From assembly GCA_001939945.1 (NCBI GenBank), contig MOEB01000001.1, forward strand, positions 203,595 through 267,594: 64,000 bases of DNA, read 5' to 3'. Origin of the DNA: Aerophototrophica crusticola (GTDB lineage Bacteria; Pseudomonadota; Alphaproteobacteria; Azospirillales; Azospirillaceae). Numbering within the stretch: the first letter of the stretch is position 1; each line of letters starts with the position of its first letter. Position numbers and translations under genes: made by a program. Shown one piece after another: positions 57,602 to 64,000 of the stretch. The notes under the pieces were generated by a model that searched no databases, was not told where the DNA came from, and saw nothing but the letters and a program-made list of their open reading frames with translations.

Positions 57602-58023
57602 ATGGCCCCTGGGCAGCCGGGAACTTCCTTCCGGGCGGAACGGCGCCTGTTGCAGGCGGTGGTGGCCCTGCTCTGCCTCGTGCCCTTGTCGGCAGGGCTG
57701 GCGGGTGTGCTGGTGGGGCCGGCCATGGTGGGAGAGGGGCCGGGAACCCCGCCGGACCTGGACAGCCACTACCGCTACCTATCCGGCATCTTCCTGGGGG
57801 TGGGCTTGCTGTTCGCCTGTACCGTGCCGCCATCGAACGGCGCGGGGCGGCGTTCCGTCTGGGCACGGCGCTGGTGGTGCTGGGCGGGCTGGGGCGGCTG
57901 TTGTCCCTGCTGTTCCACGGTGCGCCGACCCTGCCGCACCTGGTCGGGTTGGGCCTGGAGCTGGGTGTGGTGCCGCTGCTCTGCCTATGGCAGGGGCGGG
58001 TGGCGCGACTGACCGGGGATTAG
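57602..58023 (+). pseudogene. DUF4345-like membrane protein gene, frameshifted
   Basis: The first part (MAPGQPGTSF...LSGIFLGVGLLFA) reads in one frame to about 57817; the continuation (LYRAAIERRGAAFRLGTALVVLGGLGRLLSLLFHGAP...LTGD) is in the -1 frame up to the TAG at 58021-58023. Joining them by one extra base in GCC(C)TGTACC gives a four-helix protein of about 140 residues of DUF4345 type. The 136-residue ORF that stays in frame 1 has a Trp/Cys-rich, non-protein-like tail. It is either a true mutation or a sequencing error. Family assignment moderately sure. Confidence 0.75.
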
Positions 58024-58171
58024 AGCGTGTTTACGCTGACCGTAAACACGCTCCGGCGGCGACTGCCGCCGCGCGGGCCCATGCCCGCGTAAGCCAAGCC
58101 GCGGATGCGGTGCCGGCGTGTGAGGAACACGAAAGGCTAGACCCGTTTCCAGCCTGCGGGAAACGGGTCTA
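58021..58171. repeat. Family-B repeat flanked by two hairpins
   Basis: Hairpin GCGTGTTTACG-CTGAC-CGTAAACACGC (58025-58051), then a family-B copy (GCGTAAGCCAAGCCGC...GCCGGCGTGTGAGG), then hairpin AGACCCGTTTCC-AGCCTGC-GGGAAACGGGTCT (58138-58170). The TAG of the ABC transporter gene (58171-58169) lies at the edge of the last hairpin, and the TAG of the DUF4345 gene at the left edge. Confidence 0.75.
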
Positions 58172-60001
58172 AGCCCCCACGGCCAGCCGCCCGGCCTGTT
58201 CCACCTGCACCACCCGGAACAGGCGGCTGGCGGGGTCGCGGGCCAGTTGCTGGAAGGGGCCGGTCTCCACCAGCTTGCCGTCCTCCACCATCACCACCGT
58301 GTCGGCGAAGGCCATCATGGACAGGCGGTGGGCGATGGTGACCACGGTCAGGCTGCCGCGCAGGCCGGCGATGGCGGCGGCGATGGCGGCCTGGCTGTCC
58401 CCGTCCAGGGCGCTTGTGGCCTCATCCAGGATCAGCAGGCTCGGCTTGCGCAGCAGGGCGCGGGCCAGGGCGATGCGCTGCCGCTCCCCGCCCGACAGGC
58501 GTGTCCCCCGCTCCCCCACCAGCGTGTCGAGCTGCTGCGGCAGGCGCCGGACCAGCAGCTCGGCGGAGGCGAGGGAGAGGACATGCCACAGCTCCGCGTC
58601 CGTGGCATCCGGGGCGGCCAGCTTCAGGTTGGCCCGCACCGTGTCGCAAAGCAGGAAGGTCTCCTGCGGGACATAGGCCACCTGTGCCCGCCAGGCGCGC
58701 AGCGTCTCCGGGCCCAGGGGCACGCCGTCGATGCTGATCGTCCCGGCGGAGGGGCTGAGGAAGCCCATGACCAGGTCGGCGATGGTGGTCTTGCCGCTGC
58801 CGGACGGACCCACCAAGGCGGTGACCTGGCCCGCGGGGATGCTGAAGGAAAGGTCCTTCAGGATGGGCTCGTTGCCCGGATAGCCGAAGCCCACCCGGTC
58901 GAACCGCACGGCCCGGGACAGGGCGGGCAGGGGTGCCCGGCCGGCCGACGCGGTGGCGGCCTCCGGGTCCGCGGCCAGGCGGCGTTGCAGGGCGCGGGCG
59001 GCGCGGAAGGACGGCACCATGAACAGGAAGCCCTGCAACGAACTCTGCGCCTGGCCGAACAGGGGCGACAGCCGGGCGAACAGGATCACCAGCACCAGCA
59101 GCTCTGCCGCCGGTAGGGCCAGCACCTCCAGCCCCACATAGAGGAAGCCGCAGAGGGCGGCGGCGCCCATGACCTGGAACAGCAGCGCGCTGGCCTGTTG
59201 CAGGCGGGAGACGGAGAAGGTGGCCGCCTTCACCCGGTCCAGGGCGCCCTGGAACTCCCCGACATAGCGGGCCTCGGCCTGGAAGCTCTTGGCAACCTTC
59301 AGCCCGCCCAGGAACTCGCTGACCGTGCGGAACAGCTCCTGCCGGCTCTCCCCCACCGCCATGCCGCTGCGCACCACGCGGCGGCGCAACGGGTAGAGGA
59401 TGGCGAACATGGCAAGGCCGCTCAGCATCACCACCGCCGTGGCCAGCGGCGCCACCAGCAGGGAGATGGCCAGGTACACCGCCGCCATGGCAAGGGAGTT
59501 GGTGAGCTGCAACAGGGCGTTGGTGGCGCCCTCGATGCGCTGCACGTCGTTGGTCAGCATGTGGTTGATGTCGGCTGTGCGCAGGCGGGCGATGCCGGAC
59601 CAGCGCGCCGCGGCGAGGCTGCGGTACAGGGAGCCGCGCATATGGTCGGTGAACTCCACCACCAGCCGGGTCAGGTAGACGTTCTTGACCGAGACGAAGA
59701 TGCTGCGCAGGGTGATCAGCAGGAAGCAGGCCAGCAGCGCGCCGGACAGGGTGGCGGGCAGGCCCACCGCGTCCAGCGCCCGTGACAGGGCAGCCCCCAG
59801 GCCGGACCGCGTCTCCGACAGGCCGGCCAGTTCCAGGGCAGGGATGAAGACCAGCAGCGATAGCCCTTCCATCAACCCGCCCAGCAGCAGCAGGGTCAGG
59901 GCGATGGCCAGCTTGTGCCGGGCCTGGCCCGCCAGGGCGCGGGCGAAGGCGAACACGCCGTCCTCGCCGTCCACGCGGCGGAGGGGCAGGATGCGGGCCA
60001 T
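58169..60001 (-). CDS. Lasso peptide exporter, ABC transporter with fused permease and ATPase
   Basis: A 610-residue half-transporter. Six membrane segments in the first 330 residues (KLAIALTLLLLGGLMEGLSLLVFI...), then an ATPase: Walker A GPSGSGKTT, Q-loop YVPQETFLLC, signature LSGGERQ, Walker B SLLILDEATSALD, H-loop IAHRL. A type-I exporter without N-terminal peptidase domain, like McjD-type D proteins of lasso clusters. Start ATG 60001 lies three bases after the NTase stop, so it is coupled to that gene. It exports the mature peptide and probably confers immunity. Confidence 0.92.
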   Translation of the reverse strand: MARILPLRRVDGEDGVFAFARALAGQARHKLAIALTLLLLGGLMEGLSLLVFIPALELAGLSETRSGLGAALSRALDAVGLPATLSGALLACFLLITLRSIFVSVKNVYLTRLVVEFTDHMRGSLYRSLAAARWSGIARLRTADINHMLTNDVQRIEGATNALLQLTNSLAMAAVYLAISLLVAPLATAVVMLSGLAMFAILYPLRRRVVRSGMAVGESRQELFRTVSEFLGGLKVAKSFQAEARYVGEFQGALDRVKAATFSVSRLQQASALLFQVMGAAALCGFLYVGLEVLALPAAELLVLVILFARLSPLFGQAQSSLQGFLFMVPSFRAARALQRRLAADPEAATASAGRAPLPALSRAVRFDRVGFGYPGNEPILKDLSFSIPAGQVTALVGPSGSGKTTIADLVMGFLSPSAGTISIDGVPLGPETLRAWRAQVAYVPQETFLLCDTVRANLKLAAPDATDAELWHVLSLASAELLVRRLPQQLDTLVGERGTRLSGGERQRIALARALLRKPSLLILDEATSALDGDSQAAIAAAIAGLRGSLTVVTIAHRLSMMAFADTVVMVEDGKLVETGPFQQLARDPASRLFRVVQVEQAGRLAVGA

Positions 60002-60004
60002 GGC

Positions 60005-61156
60005 TCAGCCCGCCCCGATGGTCCGGGCGACCCGGCGGGGCAGCACTTCCTTCCCGAACTCCCGCACCCGTGAGCTGAACTCGAACGCAAGATACGCGGG
60101 TCGGGGGCTCAGGCACATCATGTACAGGGTCGCCGAGGTGCGCGGGTCGCCCGACCGCCGCTCCGGCTTGCGCTGGCGGCGGAACAGGTGCTGGGCGCCA
60201 TGGGCCAACAGGTAACGCACGCTGGCCACCTGCTCCGCCCTGGCCCGGGCCGCGTCGGGGATGGGGCTGCCCAGCAGGGCGTTGGCGAAGACCATGCCCT
60301 GGATGACGGGGCCGCCCACGCCCAACCGGTCGGCCGTGGCCAGCCAGGACCCCGCATCGTCAGGCTTGGCCCGGAGCATGCGGTCCAGGTCGCAGACCCA
60401 TTGCAGGCGGCTCCACTCATGCCGGGCGCCGTGGACGCAGAGGTAGGCGAACTGGTGCGCGTCGCCCATGACGCGGATCGTCTCCCCCCCGATGGCGAGG
60501 GGCTCGGCCTCGGCCCAGATCCCCGCGAAGGGCAGGGGCATCAGGTTGGGGTTGTGGTTCAGGCGGAAATGCAGTTCCACCAGCACGCCGGTGCGGGGGT
60601 TGCGGAACGCCTCCTCATAGCGCAGCCGCTCGGGCAGGCGGTCTTCCGGGTCGACCGGGTTCTCCCAGGGCAGGTAGCCGGCCTCGCGGAACAGCCGCTC
60701 CGCCTTGTTTCCATGCTCCGGCGCGACCAGCAGGTCCACGTCACCGGCCGTGCGGGCGGCCAGGCTGCCGTACCATTGCTGGGCCAGGGACACGCCCTTC
60801 ATGGGCACCGAAGGGATACCGGCCTCACGCAGCATGCGGGTCGCGGCCAGCAGCTCCTTCACCAGCCGCAGGCTCCAGTTCACGTTGCCGGCATACTCGC
60901 GGGCGAAGCGGCGGCTGGGGCAGTCGGGGCCACGGGCGGGCAGGGCGCTGATCCGCTCATGAACCCGCGGGATCACCTTCTGGCGACGCACGTCCAGGTC
61001 AAAGGCGGCCAAGTCGATCCCGTCGCCATAGGCAGCGGCGGCAAGCATCGCTTGGTCGATGTCGTCGCCCCCCCGGCAGAGCGCGGCCAACAGGCGCTGC
61101 TCCCGGCTCAGGCGGGCGGGGATGTCGGGCAGGGCGGGCGCGAAGGTGGACAGCAT
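60005..61156 (-). CDS. Nucleotidyltransferase-family protein of the lasso cluster
   Basis: A 383-residue protein of the NTP_transf_5 (PF14907-type) nucleotidyltransferase family that accompanies many lasso clusters of the paeninodin/pseudomycoidin sort. Core: PSVPMKGVSLAQQWYGSLAARTAGDVDLLV with the DVDLLV acidic pair (metal/NTP site), ERLFREAGYLPW, RTGVLVELHFRLNHN and AYLCVHGARHEWSRLQWVCDLDRML. It probably modifies the peptide tail (nucleotidylation or glycosyl transfer), the reaction is not established. ATG 61156 lies after the precursor terminator; the in-frame extension to 61261 covers that hairpin and is unlikely. No kinase is seen within the window. Confidence 0.88.
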   Translation of the reverse strand: MLSTFAPALPDIPARLSREQRLLAALCRGGDDIDQAMLAAAAYGDGIDLAAFDLDVRRQKVIPRVHERISALPARGPDCPSRRFAREYAGNVNWSLRLVKELLAATRMLREAGIPSVPMKGVSLAQQWYGSLAARTAGDVDLLVAPEHGNKAERLFREAGYLPWENPVDPEDRLPERLRYEEAFRNPRTGVLVELHFRLNHNPNLMPLPFAGIWAEAEPLAIGGETIRVMGDAHQFAYLCVHGARHEWSRLQWVCDLDRMLRAKPDDAGSWLATADRLGVGGPVIQGMVFANALLGSPIPDAARARAEQVASVRYLLAHGAQHLFRRQRKPERRSGDPRTSATLYMMCLSPRPAYLAFEFSSRVREFGKEVLPRRVARTIGAG

Positions 61157-61187
61157 CCGGGCCCCTGGGGCAGTGGACCAACCACAG

Positions 61188-61223
61188 AGAAAAACGCCGG
61201 CCGGGGGGATGCCCCGGCCGGCG
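61188..61223 (-). terminator. Strong hairpin with U-tract between lasso precursor and nucleotidyltransferase genes
   Basis: In minus-strand direction the stem CGCCGGCCGGGG/CCCCGGCCGGCG (plus-strand 61195-61206 with 61212-61223, 5-base loop) is followed by TTTTTCT. It lies about 68 bases after the precursor stop and 39 before the next start. It probably lets the precursor be made in excess, with partial read-through to the export genes. Confidence 0.9.
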
Positions 61224-61275
61224 GTCGGGATGGTGGGAAGGCCGTGCGGCCCTGCCATCATCCCTCAGGCCATCG

Positions 61276-61289
61276 GACCCCGAAGGGTC
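61276..61289 (-). other. Small UUCG-loop hairpin at the end of the precursor gene
   Basis: Minus-strand GACCC-TTCG-GGGTC, starting two bases after the precursor stop codon. Such a stable cUUCGg-like loop may protect the precursor mRNA 3' end. Confidence 0.6.
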
Positions 61290-61290
61290 G

Positions 61291-61431
61291 TCAGGACGCC
61301 CCGCCCGGGTTGGGGAAGGCGTTGTTGGCGGTCTGACCATCATCGCTGTTCGGCAGGGACGAACCCTCGGTGCCGATCAGGTCGATCTTCTCATAGTCCG
61401 GGCGGGCCCAGGCCATCTTGCTCTCAGTCAT
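61291..61431 (-). CDS. Lasso peptide precursor (46 aa)
   Basis: A 46-residue gene, too short for routine calling. Leader MTESKMAWARPDYEKIDLIGTE (22 residues) and a 24-residue core starting GSSLPNSDDG and ending FPNPGGAS. The leader shows Trp8-x-x-Pro11 and penultimate Thr21; Pro-to-Thr spacing of 10 matches the paeninodin leader as I remember it (Y-x-x-P...T-M). Core Gly1 with Asp8 or Asp9 can close an 8- or 9-residue macrolactam. The last residue is Ser, the phosphorylation point in paeninodin. RBS GGGAG is 7 bases before ATG. It lies between B2 and the nucleotidyltransferase gene, in agreement with cluster logic. Confidence 0.9.
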   Translation of the reverse strand: MTESKMAWARPDYEKIDLIGTEGSSLPNSDDGQTANNAFPNPGGAS

Positions 61432-61519
61432 GTTACGCTCCCGTTGGGTTGGAGAAGCAGGTTTCAATTGCTACAGAACCAAGTCACCATCAATCTTCCA
61501 TCCGGAGCCTCTCCGAAAG

Positions 61520-61538
61520 TACCAAATAATACCAAATA
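61520..61538. promoter_or_regulatory. Tandem TACCAAATA direct repeat upstream of lasso precursor
   Basis: TACCAAATA at 61520-61528 and again at 61530-61538, period 10 bases (one helical turn). About 90 bases upstream of the precursor start. This looks like a site for a regulator dimer. Confidence 0.55.
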
Positions 61539-61579
61539 CGGCGACTGACGGTTCCGAATAGAAGTTATAGTGAAGGAAC

Positions 61580-61614
61580 AAAAAGCGGCGCGCCGGCAAA
61601 AGCCGGAGCGCCGC
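61580..61614 (-). terminator. Terminator after lasso protease B2 gene
   Basis: Minus-strand stem GCGGCGCTCCGGC-TTTT-GCCGGCGCGCCGC (one internal mismatch) followed by TTTTTG. It separates the B1-B2 unit from the precursor. Confidence 0.9.
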
Positions 61615-61633
61615 GTCCACTAATAAAGGTTGC

Positions 61634-62080
61634 TCAGGAGAACTTGGCGATACAGGTGTACTGGTCCATGTGCTCCTCCCCGGTGAGCACCACAGCCCCG
61701 GCGCGCAACCAGGCATGGGCCGCCGCCCGCCCCTGCACCCCCGGCTCGGGCCGTAGGGCGACGCCGAGATAGAGGGTAGAGCCGATGCCCCGCCGCCGCA
61801 GCATGGCCTTCGCCGCCATGGCCCGGGGCAGGCAGACCGCGTTCCAGGGCACGTGGCGGGCCGCGGCCCGCACCGCCCACCGGATACGGGCGACCTCACG
61901 CTCCTGGGCCGGGCTCAGCCTCTCCCCCGTCTCCCCGTGCAGCCGGCCCAGGTCGGGCTTGCGCCGCATCAGGTGTCCCAGGAGGATGCGGGCCCGGGCG
62001 CGGGCCAGTTCCCCCACCGCCTCCGCCAGCAGCCGGCGGTCGGCGCCGGTGACGTCAAGCAGCCTGCGAAGCTTGCGCAT
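61634..62080 (-). CDS. Lasso leader protease B2 (transglutaminase-like Cys protease)
   Basis: A 148-residue transglutaminase-fold protease that removes the leader peptide together with B1. Catalytic Cys83 in PWNAVCLPRAMAAKAMLRRRG and His122 in AHAWLR; the Asp is less obvious but DQY at the end is a candidate. It overlaps the B1 gene by 26 bases (translational coupling). Start ATG 62080; the longer frame upstream is B1 antisense-frame sequence. Family sure. Confidence 0.93.
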   Translation of the reverse strand: MRKLRRLLDVTGADRRLLAEAVGELARARARILLGHLMRRKPDLGRLHGETGERLSPAQEREVARIRWAVRAAARHVPWNAVCLPRAMAAKAMLRRRGIGSTLYLGVALRPEPGVQGRAAAHAWLRAGAVVLTGEEHMDQYTCIAKFS

Positions 62081-62363
62081 GGTCGGCCCGGACAAGGTTG
62101 TCCCGCTGCAGGCGCCCCAGGAAGGCCAGGGTGTCGGCCCGGCAAATCTCCCGCTCCACGGCATAGGCGGTGCAGAGTTCCTCACACAAGTCCGCGACGC
62201 GGCGCGGCGTTTCCAGCCGCGCCCAGATGTCGGCGCCCAGCGGGTTCAGCACGAAATAGGTGCCCGTCTCCACATCCATCAGGGCCTTCTGGTTGCCCCC
62301 GATGTCGGCCATAACCAGGCCGGCGCACTGCGCCACGACGGTATCCAGATCCATCGCCGCCAT
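62055..62363 (-). CDS. Lasso B1 leader-recognition protein (PqqD-like)
   Basis: A 102-residue PqqD/RRE-fold protein: LMDVETGTYFVLNPLGADIWARLETPRRVADLCEELCTAYAV is the typical core. It binds the precursor leader and presents it to the B2 protease and the cyclase. RBS GGGGGAG precedes ATG 62363; a second ATG nine bases downstream is possible. First gene of the leftward unit, divergent from the cyclase gene. Confidence 0.92.
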   Translation of the reverse strand: MAAMDLDTVVAQCAGLVMADIGGNQKALMDVETGTYFVLNPLGADIWARLETPRRVADLCEELCTAYAVEREICRADTLAFLGRLQRDNLVRADHAQASQAA

Positions 62364-62698
62364 TCAGGACTCCCCCATGATCGTTCCGCGTGCTCTACCC
62401 TTCCCAAGAAGCGAGGTGGGTGCATCGCAGTATTTCTGGCCTGACAGTGGTACCGGTGACCTTCATGGGTCCAGAGGCGAGGCGAATTACTCCGCCTGAG
62501 AGATGCCGCAGCGCGAAAGCTGCCATACCCAGCGCCCCTGTCTTCTGCATCATCTTCGCGAAGGCACGAGGAGCCTCCCCCGCCTGGGGCCATTCTTCTT
62601 TCCCAGGCTTTGCGGCGGTCTGACCGAAAAATCGGGTTATTGGGTCGCCGGAAGGGGTGGGGTCGCGGGCCGGGGCACCTGGATCGGGGGTAGCGGAC
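62364..62698. other. Divergent intergenic region between B1 and the cyclase gene
   Basis: 335 bases. It must hold promoters for both directions, but none is obvious. A minus-strand frame of about 100 codons (62700 down to 62395, start ATG sharing the CATG at 62698-62701 with the cyclase start) is open; it lacks a ribosome-binding site and has weaker host-like codon bias, so I treat it as probably non-coding. Confidence 0.5.
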
Positions 62699-64000
62699 AT
62701 GGCAACCATCAGCGGGACGGTCGGCACCAGCTTCGCCGCAAGGGACCGGGCCGATGCCGACCGGGGAGGGGTGGGGTTATCGGGATTAGGGGGTGCGTGG
62801 CGCTCATCCCAGGCGGAGCTTCGCGCCGTGGTGGAACCCCTCCTGCCGGCGGAAAGCCTTGAGCGGCAACCGGTCACTGGAGGCGGCGGGCGTTTCGTGC
62901 TGGTGGCCGACGCCTGGTTGACGGAACGGGGGGACCTGCGGGGCGCGTTGGGCATCCCGCGGGAGCAACCCCTGTCGGACTCCGCCCTGATCATGCGGGC
63001 GTTTGAGCGATGGAAGGAGGATTGCGTCCACCACCTGTCCGGCGCCTTCGCCTTCGCCGTATGGGACACGTCCGACCGCACCCTGTTCTGCGCCCGCGAC
63101 CCGTCGGGCCGGCGGCCCCTCTTCTATGCCCGGCTGCCCCAAGGGTTTGCCTTCGCCTCCTCCGTCCGGCAGCTGCTCGACATTCCGGGGGTCCGTCGTG
63201 ACCTGGACCTGGAGCGGGTGGCGGGACAGCTTGCCCATCTGGTGGCAGACCACGAGGGCACCTATTTCAGCCACATCCGCCGCCTGCCGCCGGCCCACCG
63301 GCTGACCTTCGGCCCCGGCGGGTCGGCGCAGCCCCGCCGGTACTGGTCCGCGCAGGACATGAAGATGCTGCGCTTCGCCGACCGGGACGAATATGCCCGC
63401 GAGCTGCGCCGCGTGCTGGACGATGTGGTGGGGGAGTTCGCCTCCGCCCCCAGCCCGCTGGGCATCAAGCTGTCGGGCGGGCTGGACAGCTCCTCCCTCG
63501 CCTGCCTGCTGGCGCGGACCTTGGACCGGTCGGGGCGGCGGCTGGCCGCCTTCTCCTCCGTCCTGCCGGAGGACCATGTGGGGCCGGAGGAGGATGAGCG
63601 GCCCTACATGGAAATGGTGGTGGCCCAGGAGCGGAACATCGACCTGACCTATGTCACGGGCGGCGACGCCTCGCCGCTGGACCGGTTGGGGGACAGCATC
63701 GACATCCTGGCGGCCCCGCCGCGCAATGCCTTCGACTACATGAATTTCCGGCTCTGGGCCGAGGTGAAGCGGCAGGGGGTGAGCCTGCTGATGGACGGGT
63801 TCGGGGGCGATGCCTTCGCGTCCTACCAGCACCCCGCCTATTTCCTGCAACTCCTGGCGTCCGGGCGGCTGTTGACCCTGGACCGGGAGATGAAGCTGCT
63901 GGCCCGCTCCTACCGCATGCGGCGCAAGGACCTGGTCAAGCACGTGCTGGCGCCCCTTGTGCCCGATAGCTGGATGCGCTCGAACCAGCGGCTGAACAAC
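62699..64000 (+). CDS. Lasso cyclase (asparagine-synthetase-B-like), 3' end cut by window
   Basis: At least 434 codons remain, running off the right edge. ATP-dependent isopeptide-bond-forming cyclase: it adenylates the Asp/Glu side chain and closes the ring on the N-terminal amine. N-terminal amidotransferase-like part lacks the usual Cys nucleophile after Met (starts MATISGTVGTSFAA), with HHLSGAFAFAVWD, FCARDPSGRRPLFYA. The synthetase part has the PPi loop motif LSGGLDSSSLACLLAR (SGGLDSS at residues 259-265) and a DGFGGDAFASY region. ATG 62699 follows GGGGG; upstream frame gives no better start. Confidence 0.92.
   Translation, partial: MATISGTVGTSFAARDRADADRGGVGLSGLGGAWRSSQAELRAVVEPLLPAESLERQPVTGGGGRFVLVADAWLTERGDLRGALGIPREQPLSDSALIMRAFERWKEDCVHHLSGAFAFAVWDTSDRTLFCARDPSGRRPLFYARLPQGFAFASSVRQLLDIPGVRRDLDLERVAGQLAHLVADHEGTYFSHIRRLPPAHRLTFGPGGSAQPRRYWSAQDMKMLRFADRDEYARELRRVLDDVVGEFASAPSPLGIKLSGGLDSSSLACLLARTLDRSGRRLAAFSSVLPEDHVGPEEDERPYMEMVVAQERNIDLTYVTGGDASPLDRLGDSIDILAAPPRNAFDYMNFRLWAEVKRQGVSLLMDGFGGDAFASYQHPAYFLQLLASGRLLTLDREMKLLARSYRMRRKDLVKHVLAPLVPDSWMRSNQRLNN

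Larger units (their letters stand above)
61432..61633. other. Promoter and leader region of the lasso precursor gene
   Basis: AT-rich gap of about 200 bases with no gene. Left part carries the precursor ribosome-binding site; the direct repeat at 61520-61538 and the terminator at 61580-61614 are listed separately. A candidate -10 is TATAAC on the minus strand near 61569-61564, but the -35 is not convincing. Confidence 0.55.

Noticed and set aside
62395-63081. Minus-strand frame overlapping the cyclase start
   Set aside because: Its first half is antisense to the certain cyclase gene and it has no ribosome-binding site; only the part beyond 62698 is kept as an open question.

Overview
The window is a GC-rich stretch of a bacterial chromosome, probably from an alphaproteobacterium close to the Rhodospirillales/Azospirillum group. 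This is inferred from gene content and order: a histone-deacetylase-like gene, xseB, ispA, dxs and tlyA in one block; chorismate synthase and FabI in another; a pdxH/dnaJ neighbourhood; a PHB-type thiolase with a FadN-like beta-oxidation enzyme; and a large TonB receptor with a TPR/2OG-oxygenase partner. Species cannot be read from the sequence. No rRNA, tRNA, insertion sequence, integrase or CRISPR array was seen.

Layout. 1-1110: 3' part of a subtilisin-like protease gene plus a small partner ORF, in noticeably AT-richer DNA. 1126-3229: a LOV-type (blue light) hybrid histidine kinase and a stand-alone receiver. 3639-10402: fatty-acid/acyl-CoA catabolism (MerR regulator, thiolase, FadN-like enzyme, acyl-CoA dehydrogenase), with two striking dyad operators. 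10665-13885: LysR, WrbA, pirin, DUF423. 13882-14624: an SqrR/BigR-type persulfide sensor divergent from a TusA-like sulfur carrier. 14730-22539: deacetylase, exonuclease VII small subunit, isoprenoid precursor genes (ispA, dxs), an entericidin, a chemotaxis receptor and tlyA. 22561-28489: SppA, the p-aminobenzoate genes pabB-pabC, a DUF2927 protein and an unknown membrane lipoprotein. 28593-32500: ApbE, NosR and pseudoazurin, an electron-transfer set of the nitrous-oxide/denitrification type without nosZ in view. 32737-39311: aldehyde dehydrogenase plus DUF779, LysR, periplasmic propeller, small proteins, TetR, PhyH-type dioxygenase. 39354-53408: exonuclease/BRCT, aroC, fabI, yihY, TonB receptor, TPR-2OG oxygenase, DnaJ, glycine-zipper lipoprotein, pdxH, cation efflux, MBL hydrolase. 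53545-58023: two PRC-barrel proteins, an anion permease, an esterase and a frameshifted DUF4345 gene. 58169-64000: a lasso-peptide gene cluster that runs off the right edge.

The lasso cluster is the most interesting system. Leftward genes encode leader-binding B1 (PqqD-like), protease B2, a 46-residue precursor too short for ordinary ORF calling, a nucleotidyltransferase-family protein and an exporter; the cyclase (asparagine-synthetase-like) is transcribed divergently. The precursor leader has an aromatic-xx-Pro motif and penultimate Thr with the spacing I recall for paeninodin-type leaders; the predicted core starts with Gly, has Asp at positions 8 and 9 for the macrolactam and ends in Ser. 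Strong hairpin/U-tract terminators lie just before and just after the precursor gene.

A second theme is repeats. A REP-like family with arms GTAGGTCGGATTA / TAATCCGACCTAC occurs about eight times. Between three convergent gene pairs it supplies the stop codons of both genes. A second palindromic family supplies the TAA of nosR and fabI.
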